Shown here piece after piece: positions 17,549-26,055 of a stretch of DNA of 64,000 nt. Position numbers and translations under genes: made by a program. The DNA lies in the NCBI RefSeq assembly GCF_014650555.1, contig NZ_BMVE01000019.1, forward strand, positions 58,720 through 122,719. The letters run 5' to 3'. Below the pieces are notes generated by a model. That model did not search any database. It saw only the letters and a program-made list of their open reading frames with translations, and was not told the DNA's origin. Numbering within the stretch: the first letter of the stretch is position 1; the number at the start of each line of letters is the position of its first letter. Source of the DNA: Streptomyces goshikiensis (lineage in GTDB: Bacteria; Actinomycetota; Actinomycetes; Streptomycetales; Streptomycetaceae).

Positions 17549-18391
17549 ATGGGACGACGCTGGCTGGTCACGGGATGCTCCTCCGGCCTCGGGCACGCGC
17601 TGGCCACCGCCGCCGCCCGGGCCGGGGACGAACTCGCGGTCACCGCACGCAAGACCGCCGACCTGGAGGAACTGGCCGCCGCCTGGCCCGGCCGCATCAT
17701 CCCGGTCCCGCTCGAACTGCGCGACGCCGCCTCCTGCGAGGAGGCCGTCCGCACCGCGGCCGACCGCCTCGGCGGCATCGACGTCCTCGTCAACAACGCC
17801 GCCGTCGGCCTGTTCGGCGCGGTCGAGGAGGTCTCGGACGCCGAGCTGCGCGACCAGCTGGAGACCCTGCTCGTGGGGCCCTGGCGGCTCACCCGCCTCG
17901 TCCTGCCGCTGATGCGGGCCCAAGGGCACGGCCACATCGTCAACGTTTCCTCGATCGTCGGCAGGATGGCCTTCCCGGGCCTCGCCGCCTACGTCGCCGG
18001 GAAGCACGCCCTCGAAGGCATGAGCCAGGCCCTGGCGGTGGAGGCCGCTCCGCACGGCATCCGCGTCACCGTGCTCGAACCGGGCATGTTCGCCACCCGC
18101 TACGGCACCTCCATGGCCGAGGCGCGCCACCGGGTACCCGCCTACGACGGGATCAACCGGGAGATGCTCGAAGGCGCCCGAGGCCTGGCCGACAACCCCG
18201 GGACCGGCCGCCCCGAGGACTTCGCGGCGCGCGTCCTCGACATCGTCTCGGCCGACGCCCCCACGCCCTTGCGGATCCCGGTCGGTGACGACGCGTACGG
18301 GTACCTGGACCTGGACGAGCAGGCGTCCCGCGCCGAATACGCCGCCGCGCGCTCCCTCGTACAGGGGCCGCCCCGGCCCGCCGGAGACTGA
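17549..18391 (+). CDS. Short-chain dehydrogenase/reductase
   Basis: A 280-residue classical SDR, ATG 17549 behind AAGGGGG. NAD(P) site TGCSSGLG (8-15), structural motif NNAA (82-85), catalytic S135, Y148 and K152 (YVAGK). Close to the Streptomyces oxidoreductases annotated as SDR family NAD(P)-dependent, with the long C-terminal tail usual for that subgroup. Substrate unknown. Convergent with the NB-ARC gene, with only 43 bases between the stops. Confidence 0.92.
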   Translation: MGRRWLVTGCSSGLGHALATAAARAGDELAVTARKTADLEELAAAWPGRIIPVPLELRDAASCEEAVRTAADRLGGIDVLVNNAAVGLFGAVEEVSDAELRDQLETLLVGPWRLTRLVLPLMRAQGHGHIVNVSSIVGRMAFPGLAAYVAGKHALEGMSQALAVEAAPHGIRVTVLEPGMFATRYGTSMAEARHRVPAYDGINREMLEGARGLADNPGTGRPEDFAARVLDIVSADAPTPLRIPVGDDAYGYLDLDEQASRAEYAAARSLVQGPPRPAGD

Positions 18392-18434
18392 CCGCGACGA
18401 CCGCCCCCGTACGACCGCCCCGTACGCCCCCGGC

Positions 18435-21400
18435 TCAGGCCTGGTCGAGGCCCGCCTCCGCCAGCCGGCGGCGTACCTCCTCCGCCTCCCGCGTCCGGTT
18501 CAGCAGGTCCAGTACGCCCGCCCACTGCTCCAGCGCCAGCCGCAGGGACGCGGCGTGCACCTCGGGCCGCGCCACGGCCAGCGGGGTGAAGAGCTCGGCC
18601 GCCTCCTGCGCGGCCGTGAGACCCCCGGGGAGGTCTTGGCGCAGCTCCACGCGCAGCATCACGAGAAGTAGGAGGGACCGGGCCAGGACGCCGGAGTGCC
18701 CGGCGGGGTCTTCCGCTGCGGCGCGCCGGTTGTGCTCCACCGCGGACTCCGCCGCCGGGAGTGCCTCCTCCGCCCGGTCGGCCCGCACCAGCGCGGCCGT
18801 GAGGTCGGCCAGCGCCCAGCCGGTGCCGGAGCTGCCGGCCAGCTCGAACGCGGTGGCCGCCCGCGCGTAGCCGGTCGCGGCCTCGTCCGGCAGGTCCAGA
18901 GCCTCCAGGGCGGCGCCCAGCCGCAGCAGGGCCGAGCCTTCGAGCTCGTGGTCACCGAGCCCGCCGTGGAGCTCGGCGGCGCGGGTCAAGGCATCGACGG
19001 CCTCGCCGTATTCGCCGAGCTCCAGCAGGGCCTCCCCGAGGCTGTTGACGGCCCTCGCCTCGTACGGTCCGGAGCCGGCCTCCCGGAACAGGGCTGCGGC
19101 CCGCGCGTAGGCGGCGACGGACTCCTCGGTCCGGCCCGTCTGGTGGAGCGTGTCCCCGAGGTTGGTCAGGACCGAGGCCTCCCGGTACCCGTCGCCGAGT
19201 TCGCGGAAGACTCCGGCTGCCCGGGTGTGGGGGGCGACCGCCTTCTCCGTACGGCCCGACAACTGCCAGGCGCCGCCGAGGTTGGCCAGGGCCGAGGCCT
19301 CGCGCGCCGGATCGTCGAGGCGCGCGTGGATCCGGGCGGCCCGGATGTGGGCCTCGATGGCCTCCTCGTACCTGCCCGCGCACTGCAGGGCGGCGCCGAG
19401 CCCGGTGAGGGCCGACCCCTCTTCCCGCTGGTCGTCGATCCGGTGGAAGAGCTCAGCGGCACGGCTGTGGGCGCCGACGGCCTCCTCGTACCGGCCCGCC
19501 TGCCGTAGCGCCACGCCGAGGTTGCCGGCGATCGAGGCCGCCAGGTGCGGATCGTGGCGGAGGAGTTCGAGGACCCCGGCGGCCCGGTGGAAGGCGTCGA
19601 TGGCCTCCTCGGCCCGGCCCGCCTCCTGCAAGGCGATGCCGAGGCGGTTCACCGCCAGTGCCTCACCACCCCGGTCGCCCAGCTGCCGGAAGATCCCGGC
19701 GGCCTCGGTGTGTGCGGCGACGGCCCCGTCGAACGCCCGCAAGTACCCCAGGGCGAAACCGAGGTTGACGAGCGCCGTGCCCTCGCCGGAACGGTCTCCG
19801 TTCGCACGGCCGATGTCGCGGGCGAGGGTGCTCAGGGTGATCCACTCGTCGAAGCGGCGGCGGTGTTCGAGGTAGCGGGCGAGCGAGAAGGCCAGGGAGA
19901 AGGCGACGGCCGGGTGGCCGAGCCGCGGCGCCGCGGTGGCGGAGGCCACCAGGTTCGCCCGTTCCCCGTCGAGCCAACGCAGGGCCTGGCGGCGCCCGTC
20001 GAAGCGGGGGGAGCGGTTGCCGGGCCTGCTGATCAGATGGGTGTCGGCCTGCGCCGCGGTGGTCACGTAGTGCTCCAGCAGCCGGGTGAGGGCGGCGTCG
20101 CGCCCGTCGGCGTCCGCGTGCGCGTCGGACTGCTCCGCCGCGTACAGGCGGATGAGGTCGTGCATCGACCAGCGCTCGTCCGCCCCCGTCAGGAGGTGCG
20201 CGCGGGACAACTCGGCCAGCAGCCGCCGGCTGCCGGCAGTCCCGAGCAGAGCCGCGGCGGCGGTGGTGGAGATGTCCGGCCCCGGAGCGGCGGCCAGCAG
20301 CCGGAACGCGGTGGCCTGGGGCTCCGTCAGATGCCGGTACGAGAGCTCGAAGGAGGCCCGTACCGCCATGGGGCGGCTCTCCGCGTCGGTCTCCTCGATC
20401 TCGATGAGGCCCAGCCTGGTCCGGGCGGCGGTCAGCTCCTCGGCCTGGCTCTCCAGGCTCCGGCCGGGTTCCTCGCGCAGCAGGGCCGCGATGATCTCCA
20501 GGGCCAGGGGCAGACACCCGCACAGCTGCGCGAGCCGCGCCGCCGCCCCGGGCTCCGCGGCGACCCGGCCGTCGCGGACCCCGCCGGCGTCCAGCACCTG
20601 CCCGATGAGGTCCACGGCCTCCGGCGGTGTGAGGGGAGGCACGTCCACGCGGTGCGCCTGCAGCAGGGCGAGGGACTGCCGGGAGGTCACCAGCCCGCGG
20701 TGCGGGGGCTGCGGAAGCAGCGCCGCGACCTCTCCGGCGCTCCGGACGTTGTCCAGCACCACGAGCAGCGGAAGGTCCTCGGCCGCCAGGTGGTCCAGGG
20801 TGATGCGCCAGGTGTCCAGCTTGCCCTGGAGCGTCACCGGGATGTCCGCGCTCCGTACGCCCAGCGCACCGAGGAACTGGTCCACGACCTCGCCCGGGGT
20901 CCGCTCCCGGTGGGGGCTGTAGCCGTAGAGGTTCGCGAAGAGGACCCCGCCGGGGAACCAGCCGCGCTGCCGGGCCTGGTGGGCGGCCCGCAGGGCGAGC
21001 GCGGTCTTGCCGACCCCGCCCATGCCCATCACCGCCGAGACGACGACCGTCGCCGGGGCGCCCTCGGACGCCCCGGCGGGCCGGGGGCTGTGCGCTGCCG
21101 GGTCGAGCCGGCCGAGGATGTCGCGCAGCTCCCCGGCCCGGCCGGTGAACCCGCCCGTCAGCGGCGGCAGCGTCACGGGCCCGGTACGGGCGGACGGCTT
21201 GGAAGGGGCGGGTGGCATGAACGCCCGCTCCTCGCGGGCCAGTCGCAGCAGCTGGCTCCACTGCGCCTGCGAGGGGGCGGCGTACGTCGTGCCCTTCTTC
21301 TTCGCCGCCTCACTGCCCAGGAATCGCACCAGCACCAGGAAGAGCCGGGTGTTGCCCTTGCCGGGCAGGCTCTTCCCGCCCAGCCAGTCGCTGACCGTCG

Positions 21401-21539
21401 CGTCGGACACCGTCAGCGGGGGCCTCTGCTCGCCGGCGACCGCGACCAGCCGGCTCAGGGTCGGCTTCCCGGCGGCCACGTGCACCGCCTTCAGCTCCGA
21501 CCACAACCGGTTCGCGTGCCGTCCCGGCACCGTCGTCAT
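18435..21539 (-). CDS. HTH-NB-ARC-TPR STAND regulator
   Basis: A 1034-residue multidomain protein, ATG 21539 behind GGGGAG. Residues about 8-75 look like an XRE-type helix-turn-helix (LSRLVAVAGEQRPPLTVSDATVSDWLGGK). Residues about 130-430 are an NB-ARC ATPase with Walker A GMGGVGKT (172-179) and Walker B LPLLVVLDNV (D263). Residues about 440-520 form the winged-helix part ending SMHDLIRLYA. From about 590 to the end there are some ten TPR units of 40 residues (SALTGLGAALQCAGRYEEAIEAH and similar). Such STAND proteins act as ligand-switched regulators in Streptomyces. Trigger unknown. A 45-residue ORF lies divergent to it. Confidence 0.9.
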   Translation of the reverse strand: MTTVPGRHANRLWSELKAVHVAAGKPTLSRLVAVAGEQRPPLTVSDATVSDWLGGKSLPGKGNTRLFLVLVRFLGSEAAKKKGTTYAAPSQAQWSQLLRLAREERAFMPPAPSKPSARTGPVTLPPLTGGFTGRAGELRDILGRLDPAAHSPRPAGASEGAPATVVVSAVMGMGGVGKTALALRAAHQARQRGWFPGGVLFANLYGYSPHRERTPGEVVDQFLGALGVRSADIPVTLQGKLDTWRITLDHLAAEDLPLLVVLDNVRSAGEVAALLPQPPHRGLVTSRQSLALLQAHRVDVPPLTPPEAVDLIGQVLDAGGVRDGRVAAEPGAAARLAQLCGCLPLALEIIAALLREEPGRSLESQAEELTAARTRLGLIEIEETDAESRPMAVRASFELSYRHLTEPQATAFRLLAAAPGPDISTTAAAALLGTAGSRRLLAELSRAHLLTGADERWSMHDLIRLYAAEQSDAHADADGRDAALTRLLEHYVTTAAQADTHLISRPGNRSPRFDGRRQALRWLDGERANLVASATAAPRLGHPAVAFSLAFSLARYLEHRRRFDEWITLSTLARDIGRANGDRSGEGTALVNLGFALGYLRAFDGAVAAHTEAAGIFRQLGDRGGEALAVNRLGIALQEAGRAEEAIDAFHRAAGVLELLRHDPHLAASIAGNLGVALRQAGRYEEAVGAHSRAAELFHRIDDQREEGSALTGLGAALQCAGRYEEAIEAHIRAARIHARLDDPAREASALANLGGAWQLSGRTEKAVAPHTRAAGVFRELGDGYREASVLTNLGDTLHQTGRTEESVAAYARAAALFREAGSGPYEARAVNSLGEALLELGEYGEAVDALTRAAELHGGLGDHELEGSALLRLGAALEALDLPDEAATGYARAATAFELAGSSGTGWALADLTAALVRADRAEEALPAAESAVEHNRRAAAEDPAGHSGVLARSLLLLVMLRVELRQDLPGGLTAAQEAAELFTPLAVARPEVHAASLRLALEQWAGVLDLLNRTREAEEVRRRLAEAGLDQA

Positions 21540-21730
21540 CGCCGTCTCCCCACCTCGCCGAGCGTGGACTTCCGGTCGGCAAGGCTCCCGGAAAACCCGT
21601 AATACCCCTTCCCGCCAGGCTAGTTGGAGGCGGCCCCGTCCGGTCCCGTTCGCCGGAAACCCTCCGGAAAGCGCTCCATGGAGCCAGCGCCGGCCGCACC
21701 AGTGGCCGGTACGGACCCCAGGGAGCCGAC

Positions 21731-21868
21731 ATGCCCCGCACGCCCCGCAAGCTCCGCCCAGCCGACCGGACCGACCGCGAGCACGCCCTCACCCTGCTCG
21801 GCCGGATCGCCGCCGGAGCCGTATCCGGCGCGGTACGCGCCCTGACCGCCTGGCTCCTCGAACACTGA
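21731..21868 (+). CDS. Small basic/amphipathic peptide, 45 residues
   Basis: ATG 21731 is preceded by CAGGGAG at a good distance. The product begins MPRTPRKLRPADRTDREHA and ends with an amphipathic helix (LLGRIAAGAVSGAVRALTAW, then LLEH). Codon use is Streptomyces-like throughout. It may associate with membranes or with the neighbouring STAND protein, with which it shares a divergent promoter region. It could also be first in a transcript with the membrane protein at 21933. No family recognised. Confidence 0.6.
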   Translation: MPRTPRKLRPADRTDREHALTLLGRIAAGAVSGAVRALTAWLLEH

Positions 21869-21932
21869 CGCTTCCCCCCTGCCCCGGCGGGGTAGGGGTG
21901 CACCACGACACGTCTATGGGGGCAGGGGGCTC

Positions 21933-22538
21933 ATGGCGTCGAGCGGCGCGGGCTTCGTCGCGGCGGGTGCGGTACTGCTGGGTGTCCCGGCAGGGATGTA
22001 CCTCGCCGCGCGCACCGTCTGGGAGGGGCGCCCCAGCCCATGGGCGGCGCTGCTCCTCATCGCCGTCGTGGTGCTCCACGGCGTGGGGTTCTGGTGGGCC
22101 GCCAAGAACGCCGGCGCGGGCCCGGCGCTGGCCGTGCTGGTCCTGAACCTGTCCTGGATGCTGCTCGTCTACCTCCGGGTCGACATGCGGGACGACCAGG
22201 CGATGCACGACCGGGGCGTCACCGAACAGGCCGTGGTGACGGGGTGGATCCGCACCTCGGACCCGTTCGCCGGGGTCGACGACGAGGTCACGGCCATCGA
22301 CGTGACCTTCCCGACCGGCGCCGCCGCCCGCCTCCAGCTGGGGGGCGCCCACGCCCCCCAGATCGGCGAGTCCGTACGGACAACCCGCGACCCGGACGCC
22401 CGCGTCCCACCCCGCCTCGGCCCCCGCCCCGATGCCCCGGGCACCATCCCGGCGACGATCACCCTCGTCTTCATGATCGCCAGCAGCCTGCTCGTCTCCA
22501 CCACCATGGCGTCCGCCACGCGCGATTCCCTCAGCTGA
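21933..22538 (+). CDS. Membrane protein with three N-terminal spans
   Basis: A 201-residue protein, ATG 21933 with a GGGGG ribosome site. Spans: GFVAAGAVLLGVPAGMYLAA, WAALLLIAVVVLHGVGFWWA and ALAVLVLNLSWMLLVYL. A soluble beta-rich part of about 100 residues follows (VVTGWIRTSDPFAGVDDEVTAIDVTF), reminiscent of DUF3592-type extracytoplasmic domains. A last hydrophobic segment lies at about 173-195. Function unknown. Confidence 0.7.
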   Translation: MASSGAGFVAAGAVLLGVPAGMYLAARTVWEGRPSPWAALLLIAVVVLHGVGFWWAAKNAGAGPALAVLVLNLSWMLLVYLRVDMRDDQAMHDRGVTEQAVVTGWIRTSDPFAGVDDEVTAIDVTFPTGAAARLQLGGAHAPQIGESVRTTRDPDARVPPRLGPRPDAPGTIPATITLVFMIASSLLVSTTMASATRDSLS

Positions 22539-22594
22539 AGACCGCCCCGGCGCCGCAGCACGGTGGACTCAGCCCTCTGAACGGGGCTACCGCC

Positions 22595-22954
22595 TCAGCG
22601 GAACTCGTGGACCACCTGGATCTCGCCGACGATGTGGGCGTTGAACTCGTCCAGCTCCTCGGCCGGAACCCAGAGTTCGAGGATCGTCTGCCCGCCGGCC
22701 TGCTGGACGGGATACCGGCTCAAGAACTCCGTCTCGACCTCGAAACGAGTGACGAAGCCCGCGCCGTCGTGCTTCACGTTCCAGTCCCGGGCGATCCTGA
22801 TCGCGTAGTCCTCGTTGAGGACCGGGTAGAAGATCGGCTGCTCGGGCAGCCGGGGCGGCCATGCACGCCAGTTCAGCTCCCGGACCAGATCCAGCTCCTT
22901 GGGGCCGGTGGGGCGCCACAGGATCGTCGTTGCTCGCCGGCTGGTCATGTGCAT
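22595..22954 (-). CDS. Conserved hypothetical protein (ADP-ribosylation/crystallin J1-type name)
   Basis: A 119-residue protein from ATG 22954 (an in-frame ATG at 22948 is an alternative). The pattern LWRPTGPKELDLVRELNWRAWPPRLPEQPIFYPVLNEDYAIRIARDWNV and the ending VPAEELDEFNAHIVGEIQVV match a small actinobacterial family that databases usually label ADP-ribosylation/crystallin J1. I see no ADP-ribosyl-glycohydrolase metal motif, so that label is probably inherited rather than functional. Acidic, cytosolic. Confidence 0.7.
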   Translation of the reverse strand: MHMTSRRATTILWRPTGPKELDLVRELNWRAWPPRLPEQPIFYPVLNEDYAIRIARDWNVKHDGAGFVTRFEVETEFLSRYPVQQAGGQTILELWVPAEELDEFNAHIVGEIQVVHEFR

Positions 22955-23117
22955 CGCTCTCTGTACGTGAGCCGCTGGTGTGGCGGGTCGGGAAACCGGA
23001 CGATACCGGCACCCCAGACGCGGTAGCTACGCAGTTTCCGCAGCCCGGGCAGCTCCCTGACCAGCAGTATGGAGCGACCGCGACAACCCTGCCCCCTCCA
23101 CGAGGAGTTCTACGACC

Positions 23118-24425
23118 ATGCCCCTCATCTGCGGCCACGACGCCCCCGCCTACGGACTACCCCTGTGCGAGCACCTCCGGGCGGCGACGGCGACCGGGTC
23201 GCCGCTCGACCACCACACCTACTACGTGGGCGAGGGAGTGGAGCGGTACCGGATATGCGGTCCGTGCCGGAACGAGGAGACCGTGACCGCCTCGCCGGTG
23301 TGCGAGGAGTGCTTCGACGCCGCCGAGGGAGCTCCCGCGGGCGTCGTGGGTCTGCCGGAGACGCTGGAGGCGCCCCGTCCCGTGGGCGGCGAGGTCGAGA
23401 CGACGGACCTGCCGTCGGGCGCGGGCCGCGTCATCGACGTGGCGCCGACGCGCGGCGGTCTGTTGCTGCTGAGCGAGGAGGGCCGGATCCTGCTCTGGGA
23501 GACCGGGGCGCGGACCTGCCGGGAACTGGCCCGCGGTTCGGTGACCGTGCCCGACGGCAGCGAGCCGTGGTGCGGGCGCGAGCAGACGCGCCGTCTGCAC
23601 GCTTCCCGGGACGGCGCGTTCGCCGCCGTCGTCATCGACTACGGCCGCCACGGCGAGGTGTACGACCTCTCCTCGGGCGCGGTGACCCTCACCCTGGAGA
23701 ACGACGGGTACCACAGCGACACCGTCCCGTTCTCGCTCGCCTTCACCGAGCACGACGGACGGAACGTGCTGCTGCACCGCAGGCAGTGGAGCCTCATCGA
23801 GGCCGTCGACCCCGCGACGGGCGAGGTCCTGGCCGCCATGCCGGTCGAAGAGGAGAGCACCGACTGGTCCGGGTACTTCCAGGGCGCCCTGCACCTGAGC
23901 CCCGGCGGCACCCGGATCGCGTCGGACGCCTGGTGCTGGCACCCCGCCGGCCGGCCCGTCGCCTGGAACCTCGGCCAATGGCTGACCGAGGGCGAAGGGG
24001 CCTGGAGGACCGGCAACGGCTGGGCGGCGCTGCCCCCGTGCGAGTACTACTGGAACCGGCCCATGGCATGGTTCGACGAGGACCGCATCGTGATCGGTGG
24101 CCTCGGCGAGGACGAGGAGGAGATCGTCCCCGGCGCCCGCGTCTTCGACGTCAGCCGCGTCGAAACCGACCAGTGGGGTCACCGGAACCCGGTCGAGGTG
24201 GCCACGTTCGGAGGTCCCGAGGGCGCCTTCTTCAGCGCGGACGGTCTGCTGTTCTCCGCCGGCGCGGACGGTCTGGACATCTGGGACCCGGTCGCAGGCG
24301 CCCGCACCGGCTCGGTCCCCGGTTTCGTCCCCACCCACCACGACGCGCTCGCGGGCCATCTCCTCGCACTCGACCCGGCCCGGGGCGCGATCCGCCGCTG
24401 GCCCACGTCCGGCTCGCGCCGCTGA
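23118..24425 (+). CDS. Beta-propeller protein with N-terminal Cys-rich (zinc ribbon-like) region
   Basis: A 435-residue protein, ATG 23118 behind CGAGGAG. The first 70 residues contain C5, C17, a C47-GP-C50 pair and a C62-EE-C65 pair, consistent with one or two zinc sites. The rest is a run of WD40-like blades (ALHLSPGGTRIASDAWCWHPAGRPVAWNL; FFSADGLLFSAGADGLDIWDP). No signal peptide. It may bind a protein or nucleic acid partner through the zinc region. No named family recognised. Convergent with the LysR gene, only 14 bases apart. Confidence 0.7.
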   Translation: MPLICGHDAPAYGLPLCEHLRAATATGSPLDHHTYYVGEGVERYRICGPCRNEETVTASPVCEECFDAAEGAPAGVVGLPETLEAPRPVGGEVETTDLPSGAGRVIDVAPTRGGLLLLSEEGRILLWETGARTCRELARGSVTVPDGSEPWCGREQTRRLHASRDGAFAAVVIDYGRHGEVYDLSSGAVTLTLENDGYHSDTVPFSLAFTEHDGRNVLLHRRQWSLIEAVDPATGEVLAAMPVEEESTDWSGYFQGALHLSPGGTRIASDAWCWHPAGRPVAWNLGQWLTEGEGAWRTGNGWAALPPCEYYWNRPMAWFDEDRIVIGGLGEDEEEIVPGARVFDVSRVETDQWGHRNPVEVATFGGPEGAFFSADGLLFSAGADGLDIWDPVAGARTGSVPGFVPTHHDALAGHLLALDPARGAIRRWPTSGSRR

Positions 24426-24439
24426 CGGCCGTACCGGGG

Positions 24440-25333
24440 TCAGTCCGTGACGGGCGGGGACTGCGCCGGTATGTCGAGGACGGCGAGGAAGGCGGCCGCC
24501 GCGGGCGTGCGGTCGGCGCGGCTCCAGACGACGTACTCGACCCGGACGGGCGCGTCGGTGACCTCGATGGTCCGTACGCCGGTGAGCTGGTGCACGTAAG
24601 TGGAGGGGAGCAGGGCGACGCCGAGGCCCTGGGCCACCAGCCGGGACAGATAGTCCGTGTTGGTCACCTCGAAGGCGACGTCGCGGCTGAAGCCGGCGTC
24701 GGTGAAGGCCTGGTCGGACTGGGCCCGCCCGGCGGTCTGGGCCGGCAGGTCCACGAACACCTCGCGGGAGAGCCGGCCGAGGTCGACCGCCGGTTCACCG
24801 GCGAGGGGGTGGTCCGGCGCGACCACGGCGACCAGGCAGTCACGGGCGAGTTCCCGGGCCTCCACCCCCTCGGGGCGGGCCGTGGTGGGTAGATCCAGGA
24901 AGGCCACCTCGATGGCCCCTTGTCTGACCTGCTCGACGAGTTCGTCGCTCGCGCCCACGCGCAGGCTGACGCGCACGGACGGGTACTGCTCGTGGAACTC
25001 GCGCAGGGCGCCCGGGATGTCGACCGCGGCGACGGAGGGGATCAGGCCCACGGCGAGGCGGCCGCGCACCTCACCGACCGCCGCCGCCACCTCGGCGGCC
25101 GCACGCTCCGCCGCGTCCAGGCACTGACGGGCGGCGGGCAGGAACGCCGCACCGGCCGAGGTCAGCCGCACCCGGCGGCTGGTGCGCTCGAACAGCCGCG
25201 CGCCCAGCTCCCGTTCCAGGCGCGCTATCTGGTGACTGAGGGCGGACTGGACGACAAGACACCGCTCGGCGGCCCGGGTAAAGCTGTTCGTCTCGGCGAC
25301 GGCGACCACGTAACGCATCTGCTGGAGCTCCAT
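24440..25333 (-). CDS. LysR family transcriptional regulator
   Basis: A 297-residue LTTR. ATG 25333 (MELQQMRYVVAVAETNSFTRAAERC) is chosen over an upstream in-frame start because AGGA lies 7 bases before it and this is the canonical family start. The winged HTH occupies residues 1-60 (LVVQSALSHQIARLERELGARLFER) and the effector domain about 90-295. The target is not obvious, since neither neighbour is divergent to it. An ATC-N9-GAT box just upstream suggests autoregulation. Confidence 0.93.
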   Translation of the reverse strand: MELQQMRYVVAVAETNSFTRAAERCLVVQSALSHQIARLERELGARLFERTSRRVRLTSAGAAFLPAARQCLDAAERAAAEVAAAVGEVRGRLAVGLIPSVAAVDIPGALREFHEQYPSVRVSLRVGASDELVEQVRQGAIEVAFLDLPTTARPEGVEARELARDCLVAVVAPDHPLAGEPAVDLGRLSREVFVDLPAQTAGRAQSDQAFTDAGFSRDVAFEVTNTDYLSRLVAQGLGVALLPSTYVHQLTGVRTIEVTDAPVRVEYVVWSRADRTPAAAAFLAVLDIPAQSPPVTD

Positions 25334-25337
25334 GGAC

Positions 25338-25360
25338 GCATCCTGTACGGCGATGGATGC
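25338..25360 (-). promoter_or_regulatory. LTTR-type box upstream of the lysR gene
   Basis: GCATCC (25338-25343) and GGATGC (25355-25360) are inverted, and inside them ATC-N9-GAT (25340-25354) is the classical LysR-type recognition pattern. It ends 5 bases from the start codon, so bound regulator would block its own gene. Confidence 0.5.
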
Positions 25361-25381
25361 GGTGACAAACATGCACCGGGC

Positions 25382-25999
25382 TCATCGATCGCCGAGCAGG
25401 CCCTCGATGGCGCGGCGCGCCTTGCCCGTCGCGCCGGTGTCTCCCGCCTGCAGGGCCGTGTTCGCGGCGCACAGCAGGGCGTCGATCTGGAAGACGGCGA
25501 GTTCCACGTCCAGCGCGGCGATCTCACCGGTGTCCAGCGCGTGCCGCAACTCGGTCGCGAGGCAGGCGCGCCACTCCTCCTGGTCGCGGAAGAGGGCGTC
25601 GCGGACCGGACCGGGGTGGCTGTCGAACTCCGCGAGGTTCGCGACGCGGAAGCACCCGCCGGCGAAGAGCGGGGTCTCGGCGTACACGGTCCAGTGGTCG
25701 AGGAGCGCGCGCAGCCGGGCGGCGCCGTGGGGCGCCGTGGCGGCCGGGCGGACGACGGCGTCGACGAACATCCCGCGCGCGAACTCGACGGCCGCGAGCT
25801 GCAGGTTCTCCTTCGTCTTGAACAGGGTCTGGATCCCCGCCTTGCTGAGCCCGGTATCGAGGGCGAGCCGGCCGAAGCTCACGTTGCCGAGACCGTCCAG
25901 CGAGGCGACGTCGACGGCCTGGCGGAGCACGATCCCGCGCGTACGGGCGCCGCGCAGGAGGCGCTTGTCCGTGATCTCCGGATCCTTCGCACTGTCCAT
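25382..25999 (-). CDS. TetR family repressor
   Basis: A 205-residue protein, ATG 25999. N-terminal HTH: VDVASLDGLGNVSFGRLALDTGLSKAGIQTLFKTKENL. The C-terminal ligand domain resembles TetR_C_47-type members (CLATELRHALDTGEIAALDVELAVFQIDALLCAANTAL). It is divergent from the SGNH hydrolase, and two related palindromes lie between them, one over its own start codon. It probably represses both genes and is released by an unknown, perhaps ester-containing, ligand. Confidence 0.9.
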   Translation of the reverse strand: MDSAKDPEITDKRLLRGARTRGIVLRQAVDVASLDGLGNVSFGRLALDTGLSKAGIQTLFKTKENLQLAAVEFARGMFVDAVVRPAATAPHGAARLRALLDHWTVYAETPLFAGGCFRVANLAEFDSHPGPVRDALFRDQEEWRACLATELRHALDTGEIAALDVELAVFQIDALLCAANTALQAGDTGATGKARRAIEGLLGDR

Positions 26000-26047
26000 A
26001 CGGCCGATCGTACAGCCCTTGTTTCTACGTACGGTCGACCGTATTGT
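25999..26047. promoter_or_regulatory. TetR operators and SGNH hydrolase promoter
   Basis: TACGGTCGACCGTA (26030-26043) is a perfect 14-bp palindrome. A second, looser copy TACGGCCGATCGTA (25999-26012) touches the tetR start codon. On the plus strand TTGTTT (26019-26024) and TATTGT (26042-26047) form a promoter with a 17-base spacer that contains the perfect palindrome. The ATG at 26056 lies 8 bases after the -10, so the hydrolase mRNA is probably leaderless. Confidence 0.75.
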
Positions 26048-26055
26048 TGCTCTTC

